A DNA stretch of 64,000 nucleotides from Campylobacteraceae bacterium (lineage in GTDB: Bacteria > Campylobacterota > Campylobacteria > Campylobacterales > Sulfurospirillaceae), in NCBI GenBank assembly GCA_027050775.1, contig JALUBH010000027.1, positions 62,001 to 126,000 of the forward strand, written 5' to 3'. The position numbers and the translations under genes were made by a program. Numbering within the stretch: the stretch's first letter is position 1; each line of letters starts with the position of its first letter. Positions 43,762 through 53,438 of this stretch are shown one piece after another. Below the pieces are notes generated by a model that was given only the letters and a program-made list of their open reading frames with translations, made no database searches and had not been told where the DNA came from.

Positions 43762-45597
43762 TTAAGTTGTTATTTTTATCTTTTGGGAAATCTGCTCTGG
43801 TAGTAAACCCATACTTTTTTCTACTAATTTTGTATTTCCATGCTGTATAAACTTATCCTCATACTCAAAACTATATATCTCTACATGTAGAGCATTTCTC
43901 TCTTTTAGAAGTCCTAATAATGATGCTACTCCTCCTTGTTTCACACTATCACTAAATACATACCATTTTTTATATTGCTTTGCTAACTCTACCAAAAGTT
44001 TTTCATCTAATGGTTTTGCAAATCTCAAATCAACGATACAAGAATTAATACCATCTTTTTCTAGATTTTTCGCTGTTTGCATTGCTCTTCCAACACCATT
44101 TCCATATCCAAGCAATAAAATAGTCGCATCTTCTTTTTGACTTAAAATTTGAGCCTTTCCATACTCAAAGATTTCATCCATCTCACCAAATGATTCTAAA
44201 AATACACCTCTTGGATATCTGATTGCAAGAGGTCCCTTGTGTATATATGCATACTCTATAGCTTTATGCATACTAGCCTCATCTCTAGGCGCCATTAGCG
44301 TCATATTTGGAATAGCGCTCAAGTATGATATGTCAAATGCTCCTTGATGAGTCTCTCCGTCTTCCCCGACAATCCCAGCCCTATCCATTGCAAAAACAAC
44401 ATTTAGATTCATAATGCACGCATCATGGATGACTTGATCGTAAGCTCTTTGTAAAAAAGTAGAATAGATAGTAATAAACGGTTTAAAGCCCTCTTTTGCC
44501 ATAGCACACATCGAGGTTACTGCGTGTTGTTCTGCAATCGCTACATCCCAAAAACGCTCAGGATAAGCCTCTATAAGTTTATCCATCCCTGTTCCACTCG
44601 GCATAGCCGCTGTTACCCCAACAACATTTTCATGTTTTTTTGCCAAATCTAAAAGAGCCTCACTATACATAACGGTTGCACTTTTATTTACACTTTTTTT
44701 CAGTGATTTTCCACTCTCTATATCAAATGGTCCAACTCCATGCCAATTCTCATAATAACCTTCAGCTTTTTCATAGCCTTTCCCCTTGAGAGTCTGGGCA
44801 TGGATAATGACCGGTTTCTTTAACCCTTTTGCCGCTTCAAAGGCTTTGATTAGGCTCTCGAGATTGTGACCGTCAACTGGTCCTATATAGTCAATTCCCA
44901 ACTCTTCAAAAAGTATCCCGGGGGTAATCAGCTTGAAACCTTCTTCAAATTTTTTCGCCATATATGTTGCACTCTCAGGAAGATACTCCAATATCTGCTC
45001 TGTTGTCCTTTTCATCTTTTGATAAAAATTTCCGGCCATTGCGTGAGAAAGAAAACTACTTATGGCACCTATTGGTTTTGATATGCTCATTTTATTGTCA
45101 TTTAAAATTATCACTACAGGGTATTTTCTAAAACCGAGCTCATTTAAAGCTTCATATACCATTCCTGCACTCATCGATCCGTCTCCAATCAATGCTACAG
45201 GAACTCTTGTATCGCTCTGCCCTTTTAACTTGATAGCCTTTGCTGCACCAACAGCCAAAGAGATGGAAGTTGAACTGTGGCCTGCTACAAAATAATCAGC
45301 ATCTGATTCACTAGGTTTAGTGTATCCGCTAAGTCCGTTAATTTGTCTTAGTGTATCAAACGAATCCCATCTTTGTGTCAACAGTTTATGGGCATATGAT
45401 TGGTGGCTAACATCGAAGATAAACGGATCATTATTGATATCAAATACATAATGCATGGCAACTATCAGTTCCACTGCCCCCACATTACTGCTAAGATGCC
45501 CACCATTTTTGCTTACTGTTTTTATGATTTTATCTCGCAAGGAGACGCATAAATCTTTTAACTCTTGAATATTTTTATTTTTTACATCAATTTCCAT
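43762..45597 (-). CDS. dxs: 1-deoxy-D-xylulose-5-phosphate synthase Dxs
   Basis: 611 residues. Thiamine-diphosphate enzyme that opens the non-mevalonate isoprenoid pathway. GGHLSSNVGAVEL and FDVSHQSYAHKLLT near the start, the ThDP motif GDGSMSAGMVYEALN...NDN around residues 135-165, and DRAGIVGEDGETHQG in the second domain are diagnostic. It is 20 bases after fliH, an order (fliF-fliG-fliH-dxs) typical of Campylobacterota although the functions are unrelated. Confidence 0.96.
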   Translation of the reverse strand: MEIDVKNKNIQELKDLCVSLRDKIIKTVSKNGGHLSSNVGAVELIVAMHYVFDINNDPFIFDVSHQSYAHKLLTQRWDSFDTLRQINGLSGYTKPSESDADYFVAGHSSTSISLAVGAAKAIKLKGQSDTRVPVALIGDGSMSAGMVYEALNELGFRKYPVVIILNDNKMSISKPIGAISSFLSHAMAGNFYQKMKRTTEQILEYLPESATYMAKKFEEGFKLITPGILFEELGIDYIGPVDGHNLESLIKAFEAAKGLKKPVIIHAQTLKGKGYEKAEGYYENWHGVGPFDIESGKSLKKSVNKSATVMYSEALLDLAKKHENVVGVTAAMPSGTGMDKLIEAYPERFWDVAIAEQHAVTSMCAMAKEGFKPFITIYSTFLQRAYDQVIHDACIMNLNVVFAMDRAGIVGEDGETHQGAFDISYLSAIPNMTLMAPRDEASMHKAIEYAYIHKGPLAIRYPRGVFLESFGEMDEIFEYGKAQILSQKEDATILLLGYGNGVGRAMQTAKNLEKDGINSCIVDLRFAKPLDEKLLVELAKQYKKWYVFSDSVKQGGVASLLGLLKERNALHVEIYSFEYEDKFIQHGNTKLVEKSMGLLPEQISQKIKITT

Positions 45598-45617
45598 TTT
45601 TATCCTGATTTTTACAA

Positions 45618-46418
45618 TTAATTATTTAATTCATTTTGCAAAAGATACTTGACCTTTTCCATCCGTGCAGATATATTTCCATCTAAATTTCCACTATCAC
45701 TAAGAAGAATAACTCCTCCCAAAGATATAGCTGCATCCGATTGAACATCTATTTTTGCATTTTGCGCAAAAATTTCACTTAATCTATCAAAATCTTTTGG
45801 ATTTACTTTTAGAGTTATTTTACCGGCATCTCCGAGATCTTTAATTAGCTCTTTTGCAAGAGATTCTGCCACTTGTGAACTAGCAGTTGAAATCTCTTTT
45901 TTTATAACTTCTCGTGCAACTTCCAAAGAAGTTTCTATAAGATTTTTTTCTATTTTTTCAAAAAAACCATCAAAACTCTCTATTTTTTCTTTTAGTTTTT
46001 TTGCAGACTCTAAATAATTTGATACTTTTTCATTATAGTTTTGTTCTAATTTTTCTTTGGCTTTAGCATAACCTTCATCAAAAGATATCTCTTTTTCTCT
46101 TGCCACACTCTCTTTTAGTCTGTTTTCAAATTCGCTCTCCTGCTTTTCTATTTGCATTTGAAGTTTTATGATATTTGAGGATAGTGTATCACTTTTTTTC
46201 AACAACTCTTCTATAAACTGATTTTGGGTTTCATCTATTTGATCTTTCTTGATAGTTCCACTCTTCTTGGATAAATCATCTTCTTGAGCAAATTCATCTA
46301 CATTTTCTTCCTCCACTTTTACAGAACCCAAAACTTTGAATCTATATCTTTGGACTGTGTGATTGTCTAACTCACTCTGTTCTATAACATTGTCCATGTC
46401 TTGAACTCCTTTACTCAA
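45618..46418 (-). CDS. fliH: Flagellar assembly protein FliH
   Basis: 266 residues. A long charged coiled-coil region (about 50-165, rich in E, K, Q, starting near LLKKSDTLSSNIIKL) precedes a globular C-terminus with SLEVAREVIKKEI and LKVNPKDFDRLSEIF. FliH is the stator of the flagellar ATPase FliI and dimerises through its coiled coil. It overlaps fliG by eight bases. Confidence 0.85.
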   Translation of the reverse strand: MSKGVQDMDNVIEQSELDNHTVQRYRFKVLGSVKVEEENVDEFAQEDDLSKKSGTIKKDQIDETQNQFIEELLKKSDTLSSNIIKLQMQIEKQESEFENRLKESVAREKEISFDEGYAKAKEKLEQNYNEKVSNYLESAKKLKEKIESFDGFFEKIEKNLIETSLEVAREVIKKEISTASSQVAESLAKELIKDLGDAGKITLKVNPKDFDRLSEIFAQNAKIDVQSDAAISLGGVILLSDSGNLDGNISARMEKVKYLLQNELNN

Positions 46419-47436
46419 TCATCTCTTCGGCTTCACCGATTTGTAGAACTCCTTGTTCTGCCAACTTTTGAACCTCTTCAACAATCCTTCTTTGTGCCTC
46501 TTCCACATCTTTTACTCTAACAGCTCCTAAAAAACTCATCTCTTCATTAAATGCCTCTTGCGCTCTTTGAGACATACTTCCCATAAATTTCTCTTTTAAA
46601 TCTTCGCCGGAACCCTTTAAGGCGACCATCAAGTCTTTTTTATCTGCAACTTTTAAAATTTCTCTGATTCCGGTATTGTCAAGTTTTACAATATCTTCAA
46701 AAGTGAACATCATATCTTTTATGACAGATGCCAACTGCTCATCAGCCTGCTCTATAAATGAAATCGTTGTCTTGGAAGCTTTCTGCCCTAGTCTGTTCAA
46801 TATCTCTGCTACGGCTCTTGGTCCACCAACTTCTACCTTGTATGAAGTTAATGATTCTAGTTTATTTTCGAGTACTGTAGATACTCTTTTGACAACAGAA
46901 GGTGATATTTCACCAAGGTTTGCCATCCTTATAGTCACCTCACTTCTTAGCTCATCAGGAAAAAACGAGAGTGTTTCTGCTGCTGCTGTCGGCTCCATAT
47001 GTGCTAGTATCAATGCAACGGTCTGGGGGTGCTCATTTATGATAAAATCAGCTAATTGTTGTGGTTTTATCTGTGCTAAATAACCAAAATTTTGTGTAGT
47101 TTCCATATTTCTAGATAATTTTTCCAATATTTGCTGTGCGGCTTCTGAGCCAAATGTTCTATATAATATCTCTTTGGCATACTCCATACCACCACTTCTA
47201 ATGTATTGATTTGACTGCAAGAGTGCGTAAAATTCTTCAAGAACAGCGTTTGCAACCTGTTTATCTATGTTTTTTACACTTGCTATATATTTTGATATAT
47301 CTGTAACTGTATCTATCTCCATGTGGGAAAAAAGATTTGTTGTTATATCTTCTCCAAGCTGAATAAGTAAGATTGCAACTTTTTCAGGCGTCGAGAGTTC
47401 ATTATACTCATTTTTTTGCTCTTCGTTTAATTTCAT
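46411..47436 (-). CDS. fliG: Flagellar motor switch protein FliG
   Basis: 341 residues. The FliF-binding N-terminal domain starts STPEKVAILLIQLGEDIT. The middle domain has the EHPQTVALILAHM motif and the C-terminal motor domain the charged MFTFEDIVKLDNTGIREIL helix that meets the stator. It lies directly between fliF (no gap) and fliH. Confidence 0.96.
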   Translation of the reverse strand: MKLNEEQKNEYNELSTPEKVAILLIQLGEDITTNLFSHMEIDTVTDISKYIASVKNIDKQVANAVLEEFYALLQSNQYIRSGGMEYAKEILYRTFGSEAAQQILEKLSRNMETTQNFGYLAQIKPQQLADFIINEHPQTVALILAHMEPTAAAETLSFFPDELRSEVTIRMANLGEISPSVVKRVSTVLENKLESLTSYKVEVGGPRAVAEILNRLGQKASKTTISFIEQADEQLASVIKDMMFTFEDIVKLDNTGIREILKVADKKDLMVALKGSGEDLKEKFMGSMSQRAQEAFNEEMSFLGAVRVKDVEEAQRRIVEEVQKLAEQGVLQIGEAEEMIE

Positions 47437-49149
47437 TTAGACTTCTTTTCCACTTTTTGACAAATCAAAATCATTTGCATTTTTAATTAAACCTTGCAAT
47501 AAGCCAGCCACTTCTTCACTCTTTTGGTCTGCCAAATTTTTCAATTTTTCCAGCAACACATCATACTTCAATGCTTCTTCATTAAAATCTTTTCCAATAC
47601 CGAGTTGCTCTTCTACTCTCTGTCTTGCTTTTTTAAATTTCTCAAGTGTATCTTCTGCATTTTCTTCTTCATCTATTACTTGAGTTCTATCTATCTCTTC
47701 TATATCTTCTGTTTGTTGCTCAAGCATTCTTGCAGAAAAAGGCGAAATGATTTTTTTATAAAATATAAATAGCAAAATAGCAACAAATATATATTTCAAA
47801 ATAGGGATGATCGGTGTAATATAAAAACCCAGCTCATTTATCATGGTTTTTGTGACAGGTTGACGCCCATTTTTTGCCAACGGTTTAAACTCAAGATTAC
47901 TCACCGTAACCTCATCGCCTCTTTTTTTACTGAACCCTACTGTCTGTTTGACTATATTGTCTATTTGTGTCATCTGTTCTTTTGTTAAAGGTGTATATTT
48001 TAACTCTTCTTTACCTTTTACCTTTTTATACTTATAGTCTCCGTCAACAACAACAGCTGTACTTATCTTTTTGATAGTAGCAAATTCACTTTTGGTATGT
48101 GTAGTTTTTTTAGATATCTCATAATTTGTAGTAGTAGAGCTTTTATCATATTTTTCAGTGCTTTTTTGGCTACTTAGCCCCTGAGTTGGACCTATATTGC
48201 TGATGGCTCCGGGGACTCCTCCGATTTTTGCCGGAGTAGAACCTGTTTTTTTCTCTTCTACACTCTGTTCACTTCTAGGGACAGAATTTGGGTCATAAAC
48301 TTCACTGACCGAATTTTCTTGTTTAAAATCAAAGTTGATAGTCACCTTTGCCACTACCTTGTCACTACCGCCTACTACCGGTGTTAATACATTGATAATC
48401 TTATCTTCCAAATTTGATTCAAATTTATGTTTGTACTCTATTTGACTTTTTATTAAATCAGATGAAAATACTCCCTCATCCTCACCTAAAGGTACTCCGT
48501 TTTGGTCTACAATTTTTACATTGCTTGGCTTTAGATTTACAACAGACGAAGAGACTAGATTTTTGATACCTGTTATTTGTTTATTTGAAAGCTTTTCTCC
48601 ATTTATCAAATCTAAAACAATCGATGCGGTAACATCTTGTTGTTTTGCTGTAAAAACACTCTTTTTAGGTATAGCTATATGGACACTTGCATTTTCAATT
48701 GGTTTTAAATCCTCAATAGTTCTAGATAATTCTCCCTCAAGAGCTCTTAGGTATTTTACCTGTTGTTCAAAGTCAGTTGAGCCAAAATCTGTCTTATCAA
48801 AAATCTCAAATCCAACTTTTGAATTTTTTGGAATTCCTAAAGCAGATATGGCGATTCTCTCTTTGTACACAACCTTACTTGGTACGGCTATTGTTCCCTC
48901 GTTTATCACTTTATAGGGTATACCATCTTTTTCTAATTGTTGTATAATCAAAGCGGAATCGCTCGGAGTTGTATTATCAAAAAGAACACTATATCCTGAT
49001 CCAAGAGAAGAGCTAGGATTTTTAAAAAATACCAAAAATGACAAAAAGCCCACTACAACAAATACTGAAATAAGTGAAACAATTTTTTGCTTTCGCGATA
49101 GGCTCTGCAGTAGTGCTGTTATCTGATTTAAAAACAGTTTTAGATCCAT
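47437..49149 (-). CDS. fliF: Flagellar MS-ring protein FliF
   Basis: 570 residues. Two membrane segments (about 22-43 and 440-462) bracket the periplasmic ring-building region. Family segments seen are YSVLFDNTTPSDSALIIQQLEKDGIPYK in pieces, ALEGELSRTI, and ASVHIAIPKKSVF. The cytoplasmic C-terminal tail (about 465-570), which binds FliG, is acidic. It begins immediately after hisC (no gap). Confidence 0.96.
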   Translation of the reverse strand: MDLKLFLNQITALLQSLSRKQKIVSLISVFVVVGFLSFLVFFKNPSSSLGSGYSVLFDNTTPSDSALIIQQLEKDGIPYKVINEGTIAVPSKVVYKERIAISALGIPKNSKVGFEIFDKTDFGSTDFEQQVKYLRALEGELSRTIEDLKPIENASVHIAIPKKSVFTAKQQDVTASIVLDLINGEKLSNKQITGIKNLVSSSVVNLKPSNVKIVDQNGVPLGEDEGVFSSDLIKSQIEYKHKFESNLEDKIINVLTPVVGGSDKVVAKVTINFDFKQENSVSEVYDPNSVPRSEQSVEEKKTGSTPAKIGGVPGAISNIGPTQGLSSQKSTEKYDKSSTTTNYEISKKTTHTKSEFATIKKISTAVVVDGDYKYKKVKGKEELKYTPLTKEQMTQIDNIVKQTVGFSKKRGDEVTVSNLEFKPLAKNGRQPVTKTMINELGFYITPIIPILKYIFVAILLFIFYKKIISPFSARMLEQQTEDIEEIDRTQVIDEEENAEDTLEKFKKARQRVEEQLGIGKDFNEEALKYDVLLEKLKNLADQKSEEVAGLLQGLIKNANDFDLSKSGKEV

Positions 49150-50277
49150 CTAACCTTCCATATCGTTTAAGTAAATCTTTTTAAATTCTCTCATAAATCT
49201 GACATTTTGCTCAGGTGTTCCTATGGTTACTCGTATCGCATTCATGCCATATGCTCCAAGATTTCTGACTATTATACCTTTTTTCAAGAGTTTTTCAGAA
49301 ATTTCTCCCGAATTTTTACCATTTTTAAACTCTAAAGTGATAAAATTCGTATAACTGTCTATAAAATCAAAGCCCAACTCTTCTGCAAATTTCTCATAAA
49401 TTAGCATCTGTTCAAAATTCTCTTTTACACAATCTTGTACAAATTCTTCGTCATTAAGAGCTACTATGGCAGCCTTAAGCGAGAGGGTTGTGATGTTAAA
49501 CGGAGCTCTTAGCTTCATCAAAGATTTTATCATATCAGCTTGCGCTATCCCGTAACCACATCTCATACCACCGAGTCCATAGGCTTTTGAAAAGGTTCCT
49601 AGATACAGAACATTTGGGTATTTTTCAATTATATTTTTTGGTTCTATCTCTTTTTTCTTATCCTTATATTTTGCATACTCTTGATATGCACCATCTACGA
49701 TCACTAAAGTGTCACTACCTATCTTGTCTAAAAAATTATACACTTTTTCTTTCTCTAGGCACTCTCCTAGCGGATTATTTGGCAGACATAAAAATATGAT
49801 TGATATATCACTGTTTTTTTGATAAATATCTAAAAATTCCCCTAAATTGTGTTGGTGCGATGGAGTTTTGAGTATAGTTGTGCCCGTTTGTCTTGCATAT
49901 ATCTCATACATTGCAAATGTAGTTTTTGCCATCAAAACGCTGTTGTTTTTATTTGCTTTTGCATGCACCCCAAAAGAGATAACTTGATCACTTCCTGCAC
50001 CAATTATCACATTTTTGCTTCCAACATCAAATCTTCTGGCGATGCTCTCTTTTAATTCATACATGCTATCATCAGGATATAGATTCATCTTTGATACATC
50101 TTTGCAAATTGCGTCTTGAACCAACTTACTACAACCTCGTGGATTTTCATTGCTAGCAAGTTTGATGATATCTTTTTCATCTACTCCATACTCTCGCACA
50201 ACCAACTCTATCGGTTTCCCGGCTTCATAAATCTTTAAATTATCTAAAACTTTGTTGTATCTCATTTTACTCTCCAT
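49150..50277 (-). CDS. hisC: Histidinol-phosphate aminotransferase HisC
   Basis: 375 residues, PLP class I/II aminotransferase. LASNENPRGCSKLV near the start, LCLPNNPLGECL, IVDGAYQEYA and the PLP lysine in TFSKAYGLGGMRCGYG match HisC. Such enzymes in this group may also serve as aromatic aminotransferases, which would fit pheA immediately upstream (11-base overlap). The start ATG lies within the end of pheA. Confidence 0.93.
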   Translation of the reverse strand: MESKMRYNKVLDNLKIYEAGKPIELVVREYGVDEKDIIKLASNENPRGCSKLVQDAICKDVSKMNLYPDDSMYELKESIARRFDVGSKNVIIGAGSDQVISFGVHAKANKNNSVLMAKTTFAMYEIYARQTGTTILKTPSHQHNLGEFLDIYQKNSDISIIFLCLPNNPLGECLEKEKVYNFLDKIGSDTLVIVDGAYQEYAKYKDKKKEIEPKNIIEKYPNVLYLGTFSKAYGLGGMRCGYGIAQADMIKSLMKLRAPFNITTLSLKAAIVALNDEEFVQDCVKENFEQMLIYEKFAEELGFDFIDSYTNFITLEFKNGKNSGEISEKLLKKGIIVRNLGAYGMNAIRVTIGTPEQNVRFMREFKKIYLNDMEG

Positions 50278-51331
50278 TTATATAACTCCCTAGCCAGATT
50301 ATTTCATGGCTATCTCTGTTTTCTTCTATGATATCTTGAACATTTTCATCATCTATATGACCTTCAAAATCTAGGTAAAAAACTGATTTAAAACCTTTTT
50401 CTTTTGTTGGGCGAGACTCTATCTTGGTTAAATTTACACTATTTTCTTGAAATGTTTGTAAAAATTCTACCAAACCTCCAGGCTTATCGACAGTTTTAGC
50501 TAAAATCGAAGTTTTACTTTTATCTGATTTGGCATTTTTAAAATCACTCAAAATTAAAAACCTTGTTTTGTTCGCCAAATTATCCTCTATCTTTGAAAAC
50601 AAAATAGGAACCTTGTATAATTTTGCTGCTATATGCGAGCAGATAGCAGCACTTTTTTTATCGCTACTTGCCAATTTGGCAGCCTCTGCTGTTGATTTTG
50701 TTGCAATAAAATCTATATCATTTAAAAAATGTTCATCCAAAAATTTTCTACACTGATTATAGCCTTGAGGGTGAGAATAAATTTTTTCTACATCTTTTAG
50801 ACTTTCACATGTAGTTGCAAAAGAGTGGTGGATATCCATATATATCTCTGCTACTATCTTTGTACTATATTTTCCCAAACAATCAAGCGTAATACCAACT
50901 GCCCCCTCTGTATTATTTTCTATAGGGACTACTCCATATTTTGCCTCTTTGTTTTCAAGAACCGTAAAAACTGCTTCTATAGAATTTAATCCTATGTATC
51001 TTCCCATAGCACCAAATCTACTCTGAGCAACTTGATGTGTAAAACTGCCCTCCGGTCCAAGATATGCTATGTTTTCAGGCAATTCTATGTTTCTACTAAC
51101 AGCAAAAACCTCTTGAAATATCGCATCTATCGCATCATCATTCAAGTAGCCATCATTAAGGGATTTGAGCCTATCGAGTATCTCCCTTTCTCTTTCAGGT
51201 CTATATATGGCGGTTCCTGTTGTGTTTTTCAAATCTCCTATGGTTTTGACTGCTATCATTCGTTTGTTTAGCAGTTTCAAAATTTCATTGTCAGTTTCGT
51301 CTATCTCTCTTCTGTATTTGTTTAAGTTCAT
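50267..51331 (-). CDS. pheA: Bifunctional chorismate mutase / prephenate dehydratase PheA
   Basis: 354 residues. The N-terminal mutase (about 1-85) begins LNKYRREIDETDNEILKLLNKR. The prephenate dehydratase domain starts IAYLGPEGSFTHQVAQSRFG and contains the ATKSTAEAA motif (TxxxF-like site). The C-terminal ACT domain (GGLVEFLQTFQENSVNLTKIESRP in pieces, then KGFKSVFYLDFEGH) should bind phenylalanine for feedback. It overlaps the HAD gene by four bases. Confidence 0.95.
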   Translation of the reverse strand: MNLNKYRREIDETDNEILKLLNKRMIAVKTIGDLKNTTGTAIYRPEREREILDRLKSLNDGYLNDDAIDAIFQEVFAVSRNIELPENIAYLGPEGSFTHQVAQSRFGAMGRYIGLNSIEAVFTVLENKEAKYGVVPIENNTEGAVGITLDCLGKYSTKIVAEIYMDIHHSFATTCESLKDVEKIYSHPQGYNQCRKFLDEHFLNDIDFIATKSTAEAAKLASSDKKSAAICSHIAAKLYKVPILFSKIEDNLANKTRFLILSDFKNAKSDKSKTSILAKTVDKPGGLVEFLQTFQENSVNLTKIESRPTKEKGFKSVFYLDFEGHIDDENVQDIIEENRDSHEIIWLGSYINGE

Positions 51332-52098
51332 TTCAATTTTACCTTTGAAATATTTGAGACTATTTCATCTATTTGGTTTTTGATTGGTTCTATCTCATCT
51401 TTATTTTTGCATTTTCCGCTTAGGACTAAAACTGTTTTACTTCCAAGTTTTTTTATGCCGCACAGATCCCCTATAGCATCATCACTGATCATTGTTATAT
51501 CTTTAAAATCAAAATTAGTATCTTGTTGGAGATTTAGTAATCTTTTTGCCTCGTTGTAAAAAGAATCGCTAGGTTTTCCGACAATTTCATAACCTTTACA
51601 TGTAGCATACCTAATCATTTCCAAAATCGCACCGACTCCGGGATATCTTCTTCCCTCTTTTGCGTATATACTAGTAGCATGCATGCCAATGATTTCAACA
51701 TCACCCAAAGCAGTCTCTATCATGGAAGCATAGTCATCAGAATCAAAATCCTTTTTACTTGCTATTAGCATCACTTTTGGAGTTTTTGTTGTTGTATTAT
51801 ATCTCATGGCTTCAAGACTTTTTATAAACTCATCTGCTCCAAAAGCTCTTACATCCTTCGTTTTTACTTTCTTATCCAAAACCATAAATGGATCTAGATA
51901 GTTGGAAAAAGGAATCTTAAAGCCCAAATCTTTTAAAAAATTATGGAAATTCTTACTTAACTCTTTTGTGTTATTTGTGATAACCATGTATGGAATTTTT
52001 GCTTGATTTAAAAAATCTATAAACTCTAAAGAGCCCTCTATAGGTTTTTTGTCTTTGTCACTTATGAGCGTACCTTGTACATCTATAAAATAACTCAT
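51328..52098 (-). CDS. HAD-superfamily (NagD-like, IIA) protein with altered motif I
   Basis: 256 residues. FIDVQGTLISDKDKKPIEGS at the N-terminus is HAD motif I, MVITNNTKELSKN motif II, and VGKPSDSFYNEAKRLL with MISDDAIGDLCGIKKLG motifs III/IV. The usual DxD of motif I is D-V-Q (D6, Q8), so the acid/base aspartate is replaced by glutamine while the nucleophile is kept. The codons (GAT GTA CAA) are clear. The fold and neighbours (lysA and pheA, both overlapping) point to a conserved housekeeping protein, but phosphatase activity is doubtful. Confidence 0.8.
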   Translation of the reverse strand: MSYFIDVQGTLISDKDKKPIEGSLEFIDFLNQAKIPYMVITNNTKELSKNFHNFLKDLGFKIPFSNYLDPFMVLDKKVKTKDVRAFGADEFIKSLEAMRYNTTTKTPKVMLIASKKDFDSDDYASMIETALGDVEIIGMHATSIYAKEGRRYPGVGAILEMIRYATCKGYEIVGKPSDSFYNEAKRLLNLQQDTNFDFKDITMISDDAIGDLCGIKKLGSKTVLVLSGKCKNKDEIEPIKNQIDEIVSNISKVKLK

Positions 52099-53303
52099 AT
52101 AAAATCTATCTCCAATGCAAGTAAGTCTTCTAGTGTTTCCCTTTTTCTTATCAACCTGTCTTCTTTGTTTATTAAAGCAACTTCGACAGCTCTTGTTCTA
52201 GTATTGTAGTTGCTACTCATCGTGAAACCGTAAGCTCCTGCACTCTTTATGATTATTAAATCATCATGTTTTGTCTCTTGGATATATATATCTTTTGCCA
52301 AAAAATCACCACTTTCACATATAGGACCTACTATATCTGCCAAAGATTTTTCTGCGCTCTCGTTAGCACCTAGAAGCTCAAAATCATGGTAAGCCCCATA
52401 AAGGCTTGGGCGTAAAAGATCATTCATGGCTGCATCAACTATGACAAATCTCTTTTTCTCATTTTTCTTTTCGTACAGTACCTTTGTCAAAAGATAGCCG
52501 CAATTTCCTACTAAAAACCTACCGGGCTCACATACAACAGTAACATCTTGGTTTCCAAGTGCTTCAAAAATATTTTGCGCATATTCATAGAGGGATATAG
52601 TTTTTTCATCTTTATATGTGATACCTATACCACCGCCTACATCGAAAAATTTTATATCTATATTGGCTGCTTTAAGACCCTTTAAGAGATCTGCTATAAC
52701 TATTGATGCTTCTTTAAACGGCAAAGTTTGTGTTATTTGGCTTCCTATATGAAAATGTATACCTACAGGGTTTAGATACTTTGAATTATTTGCATATAAA
52801 TACATCTTTTTTGCACTCTTTATATCAACACCAAATTTATTTTCAGAAAGTCCCGTAGATATATACGGATGTGTTTTAGGGTCAATATTTGGATTGACTC
52901 TTATACTGATTCTTGTTTGCAATTTTAGCTCTTTGGCTATCATTTCAACTCTATACATCTCTTCTTCACTCTCTAGATTGAGCATCAAGATGTCTTTTTC
53001 TATCGCCTCTTTTATCTCATTGTCTTTTTTACCGACACCACTAAAAATAATCTTATACTTTTGGGCTCCTGCTGTCAATGCTCTCTTAACTTCTCCAATA
53101 GAAACACAATCAAATCCACTGCCTAATTTTGCCAAATATTTAAGTACACTAAGATTTGAGTTTGCTTTTACTGCATAACAAAGTATCGATTTTCTAGCTC
53201 TAAAAGCCTGCTTTAAAGAGTTATAATTCTTATCTATCTCATCAAAATTATATACATACAAAGGAGTATCGTATTTTTGTGATAACTCTTGGAAATTTAA
53301 CAT
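52095..53303 (-). CDS. lysA: Diaminopimelate decarboxylase LysA
   Basis: 402 residues, PLP alanine-racemase-like fold. The PLP lysine lies in LCYAVKANSNLSVL; GSGFDCVSIGE, GIHFHIGSQI, DVGGGIGITY, EPGRFLVGNCG and GPICESGDFLA follow in order. It makes lysine from meso-DAP. The ATG at 53303 has AAAGG seven bases upstream. A perfect 10-bp-arm palindrome lies just beyond that ribosome site, a possible control element. Confidence 0.95.
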   Translation of the reverse strand: MLNFQELSQKYDTPLYVYNFDEIDKNYNSLKQAFRARKSILCYAVKANSNLSVLKYLAKLGSGFDCVSIGEVKRALTAGAQKYKIIFSGVGKKDNEIKEAIEKDILMLNLESEEEMYRVEMIAKELKLQTRISIRVNPNIDPKTHPYISTGLSENKFGVDIKSAKKMYLYANNSKYLNPVGIHFHIGSQITQTLPFKEASIVIADLLKGLKAANIDIKFFDVGGGIGITYKDEKTISLYEYAQNIFEALGNQDVTVVCEPGRFLVGNCGYLLTKVLYEKKNEKKRFVIVDAAMNDLLRPSLYGAYHDFELLGANESAEKSLADIVGPICESGDFLAKDIYIQETKHDDLIIIKSAGAYGFTMSSNYNTRTRAVEVALINKEDRLIRKRETLEDLLALEIDFI

Positions 53304-53317
53304 CTATTAACCTTTAT

Positions 53318-53339
53318 GAGACCACTGTACAGTGGTCTC
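53318..53339. promoter_or_regulatory. 22-bp perfect palindrome next to the lysA ribosome site
   Basis: Arms GAGACCACTG and CAGTGGTCTC around TA. In lysA mRNA this forms a strong hairpin ending about two bases before AAAGG. On the minus strand no U-run follows, so it is not an ordinary terminator there; on the plus strand a T-rich run follows but no plus-strand gene leads into it. A second, weaker hairpin ACCTTG/CAAGGT lies at 53418-53437 after lptG. Confidence 0.6.
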
Positions 53340-53438
53340 TTTATTTAAAATAGCTTTATTTTATCTAAAAAAAGAGAAAAAGAAAATTAAGGGTAAATTT
53401 ACCGCACTTCCTTGACTACCTTGAAGAAGTCCAAGGTG

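Noticed and set aside
14025-43892. The 14-bp palindrome CTCTACATGTAGAG occurs three times (14025, 33880, 43879) and ACATGTA many more times.
   Set aside because: The copies at 33880 and 43879, and several shorter matches, lie in genes and encode Leu-His-Val-Glu or similar His-Val strands with the same codons (CTA CAT GTA GAG). Coding use explains most of the excess; only the intergenic copy at 14025 needs another explanation.
53318-53339. The lysA palindrome as a LexA-type SOS box or a plain terminator.
   Set aside because: The centre CACTGTACAGTG lacks the CTGT-N8-ACAG spacing, and there is no U-run after the hairpin in the direction of the genes.
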